A stretch of 6,126 nucleotides of DNA, from assembly GCA_021847855.1 (NCBI GenBank), contig JAJZOT010000114.1:1-6126 (forward strand). The letters run 5' to 3'. Positions 4,654 to 6,126 of this stretch are shown here, one piece after another (positions within the stretch are counted from its first letter, which is position 1; each line of letters starts with the position of its first letter). The notes under the pieces are model-generated. The model was not told where the DNA came from. It worked only from the letters and a program-made list of their open reading frames with translations, and made no database searches. A program made the position numbers and the translations under genes. This DNA comes from Thermoplasmata archaeon. GTDB lineage: Archaea > Thermoplasmatota > Thermoplasmata > Thermoplasmatales > Thermoplasmataceae.

Positions 4654-5376
4654 TTAAGCAAGGTTGACAAGTGCGTCAACAACCTCGTCAGGTTTTGTGA
4701 TCATAGGGTAATGCCCTGATTGTATGATCCTGTACTGCCCATCCAGCTGATTCAAGTATTTGCGATCCTTATCACTGATGTCTTCACCATCCTTCATGCA
4801 GAATATGTATGATTTCTTTGCATTATCCACCTTCTCGCTTATGATGATGGGGTCAAAAGCAAGTTTCAATGGCCATGGAGTAATCTTCGAAAGGAACCAT
4901 TTTCTGTCATCTCCAGTCACGTCATAAGCTATTTCACCTATAACCGCATCGGTCATGGGATATTTCCAGCCACCGCCGCTTCTTTCGCTTTCCTCGATCA
5001 TCTGTTTAATATATTCCTGAGACTCACTTTCTTTACCACCCTGTGGCGTGCGTATCTTGTCAGGTATGAAAGCATCGAGGAAGAACAGCTTTTGTATCCT
5101 TTCAGGAATCCGGTCATAAACAGCAGAAATCACTTTTCCGGCAAAGCTGTGTCCCGCAAGTATAACGCTATGCAGGTCCTCGAATAAGATCAGATTGACC
5201 ACATCCTCAACTGCAGTTTCGATGCCATATTCTCTTCTAGCCAAATGGACACGGTCCCCCATTCCTGTTAGCGTTACCGGGTAAACAGAATTCTCCAACT
5301 TCTCAAGAGCAGGTGTTATTTTTCGCCATACCCATGATCCCAACCATGCTCCTGGTACCAGCACAAATGTAGCCAT
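4654..5376 (-). CDS. Alpha/beta hydrolase, EstC / salicylate-esterase-like (240 aa)
   Basis: This is a single-domain cytoplasmic serine hydrolase, probably a carboxylesterase; the substrate is unknown. The N-terminal strand and oxyanion loop read FVLVPGAWLGSWVWRKI (4-20), with Pro in place of the His seen in many HG-type loops, a common variant in this branch. TLTGMGDRVHL (35-45) is another branch hallmark. The nucleophile elbow is GHSFAG, with Ser77. LFFLDAFIPD (97-106) follows, then a helical cap (about 115-175). The catalytic His is H222 in SGHYPMITKPDEVVDAL. The acid is probably Asp196 in YIFCMKDGED. Length is normal for the family and the triad is complete, so the enzyme should be active. 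The start at 5376 is fixed by a TATA box at the leaderless distance. It is divergent from an isochorismatase-fold gene 143 bp away. Whether the two work together is unknown. Confidence 0.9.
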   Translation of the reverse strand: MATFVLVPGAWLGSWVWRKITPALEKLENSVYPVTLTGMGDRVHLARREYGIETAVEDVVNLILFEDLHSVILAGHSFAGKVISAVYDRIPERIQKLFFLDAFIPDKIRTPQGGKESESQEYIKQMIEESERSGGGWKYPMTDAVIGEIAYDVTGDDRKWFLSKITPWPLKLAFDPIIISEKVDNAKKSYIFCMKDGEDISDKDRKYLNQLDGQYRIIQSGHYPMITKPDEVVDALVNLA

Positions 5377-5400
5377 GGAAGTTATATTCCATCAAAGATA

Positions 5401-5409
5401 TTTATATTT
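5401..5409 (-). promoter_or_regulatory. TATA box of the alpha/beta hydrolase gene
   Basis: The minus strand reads AAATATAAA, centred about 28 nt upstream of the ATG at 5376. The transcript would start at or within about three bases of the start codon, so it is probably leaderless. Confidence 0.6.
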
Positions 5410-5440
5410 TTTATTATCTGATTCCCCGCATTCTTTAAGT

Positions 5441-5476
5441 GATCTTTACCAGATCCAATCTGCAGTTCATTTGAAC
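5441..5476. repeat. Two short inverted repeats between divergent hydrolase genes
   Basis: GATCT-TTACC-AGATC (5441-5455) and GTTCA-TT-TGAAC (5465-5476) lie between the two divergent TATA boxes. The second ends about 16 bp upstream of the TATA box of the plus-strand gene. Their placement fits regulator binding, but 5-bp arms can arise by chance. Confidence 0.3.
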
Positions 5477-5491
5477 AAAACAAAAAGATTT

Positions 5492-5499
5492 CTTATATT
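5492..5499 (+). promoter_or_regulatory. TATA box of the isochorismatase-fold gene
   Basis: CTTATATT is centred about 24-25 nt before the ATG at 5520 but only about 12 nt before the upstream in-frame ATG at 5508. That spacing favours 5520 as the leaderless start. Confidence 0.55.
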
Positions 5500-5519
5500 C
5501 ATATCCAATGAAGAAGTGC

Positions 5520-6126
5520 ATGGATCACCTTGAACGTCTCACAAAATATTCAATTTCATCGCCCGGTGACGTATCTTTCCTGGTAATCAATTACACTGGT
5601 GACCAGTTCAGCCGGATATTCAGCAAGATGGAATTCGTTACAGCCATAAGATATGTTTCTGAGGCCTCAAGGAAGTTCTCCATACCTGTAATCTATGCCA
5701 GCAAGGAGATTTCCGGAAACTCCCCCATAAGAAGTTACTTGAATGAGAAGCTGGAGGAAAGAGCACGTTTCCTGCCCGCTATGTCTACCTATGACGAGAG
5801 ATTCAGGGACGGATTCATGAGATATCTCCCTTCCGGTGACAAAGTAATCAGGGTTGCCAGTGAGGATGCTTTCAAGAGCGATGAAATCAGGATCGCCCTC
5901 GAGCATCATGGAAGAAGAGCTGTGTATATCTGTGGCTTCCGCACGGAGGTTGAAGTTCACATGACTGCCCTGTCTTGCCTTTCCAATGGTTATTTTCCAG
6001 TTGTAGTGTCAGATGCCACTTCGACTTTCTCGGAACGATCTTTCTATTCTGCCCTGGATAGCATGTCACAGGTTGTAGAGGTCATAGACACCAGAGATTT
6101 AATTAAGCTTTGGGGAGATATTGATC
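5520..6126 (+). CDS. Isochorismatase-fold protein lacking the catalytic triad (partial, right edge)
   Basis: This is an open frame without a stop to the window end, 202 residues visible, close to the usual full length (about 180-210). The fold is recognised from the first strand VSFLVINYTGDQF (18-30, family pattern LLVIDxQxDF), the helix AIRYVSEASRKFSIPVIYAS, the segment KVIRVASEDAFKSDEIRIAL (108-127), and the signature GFRTEVEVHMTALSCLSNGY (139-158) followed by VVVSDATSTFSE. Canonical members use an Asp-Lys-Cys triad to hydrolyse amide, imide or ether bonds. By motif alignment those positions here are Asn24, Arg111 and Glu145. The nucleophilic Cys is gone and no nearby Cys replaces it, since C153 lies eight residues later in the helix. 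So it is probably a binding, structural or regulatory protein, or has changed chemistry. The start at 5520 is preferred over an in-frame ATG at 5508 because of TATA spacing. Minus-strand ORFs over this gene are shadows. Confidence 0.82.
   Translation, partial: MDHLERLTKYSISSPGDVSFLVINYTGDQFSRIFSKMEFVTAIRYVSEASRKFSIPVIYASKEISGNSPIRSYLNEKLEERARFLPAMSTYDERFRDGFMRYLPSGDKVIRVASEDAFKSDEIRIALEHHGRRAVYICGFRTEVEVHMTALSCLSNGYFPVVVSDATSTFSERSFYSALDSMSQVVEVIDTRDLIKLWGDID

Noticed and set aside
5667..6069. Two minus-strand ORFs (5667-5960 and 5887-6069)
   Set aside because: They lie opposite the isochorismatase-fold gene, whose frame is open to the window edge with clear family motifs. The antisense products look random.
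1..6126. CRISPR array, insertion sequence, integrase or toxin-antitoxin module
   Set aside because: I saw no regularly spaced direct repeats, no transposase or recombinase motifs and no recognisable toxin or antitoxin family.

Overview
The window looks like a chromosomal segment of an archaeon, most likely a member of the Thermoplasmata or a relative. The evidence is a typical archaeal class II tRNA-Leu at the left edge, AT-rich TATA boxes rather than bacterial -35/-10 promoters, and several genes whose start codon lies about 25 nt from a TATA box, as in leaderless transcripts. One gene instead has a ribosome binding site matching the archaeal consensus GGAGGTGAT. Codon use favours AGA, AGG and ATA. 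Base composition alone would not settle the lineage.

Layout, left to right. A tRNA-Leu(UAG) on the minus strand runs off the left edge (1-68). A gene-poor stretch follows to about 1396. It holds one doubtful small ORF (118-333), one convincing small minus-strand gene for a duplicated beta-rich protein (499-750), and a 637-bp gap (760-1396) with strong inverted repeats and what looks like a frame-broken coding remnant. Next is a divergent pair: an AHSA1/SRPBCC-fold protein (minus, 1397-1834) and an ArsR-type winged-helix regulator (plus, 1909-2295), separated by 74 bp packed with overlapping TTAG-type inverted repeats. A possible tiny ORF (2297-2395) follows the regulator. A second divergent pair of small genes, a minus-strand hypothetical (2524-2730) and a plus-strand two-helix membrane protein (2834-3085), may share one bidirectional TATA element. 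A full-length YcaQ/AlkZ-type DNA glycosylase follows (3195-4445). A third divergent pair closes the window: a minus-strand alpha/beta hydrolase (4654-5376) and a plus-strand isochorismatase-fold protein cut by the right edge (5520 onward).

How the genes relate. The genes appear to be mostly single transcription units with their own promoters, and I see no long operon. The clearest functional unit is the ArsR/AHSA1 pair, a known neighbourhood type, with an operator-like repeat array placed to control both genes. The DNA glycosylase is a stand-alone repair gene. The most unusual protein is the isochorismatase-fold protein: the three positions expected to hold the catalytic Asp, Lys and Cys read Asn, Arg and Glu, so it is probably not a classical cysteine hydrolase. 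I do not see a complete new multi-gene system here.
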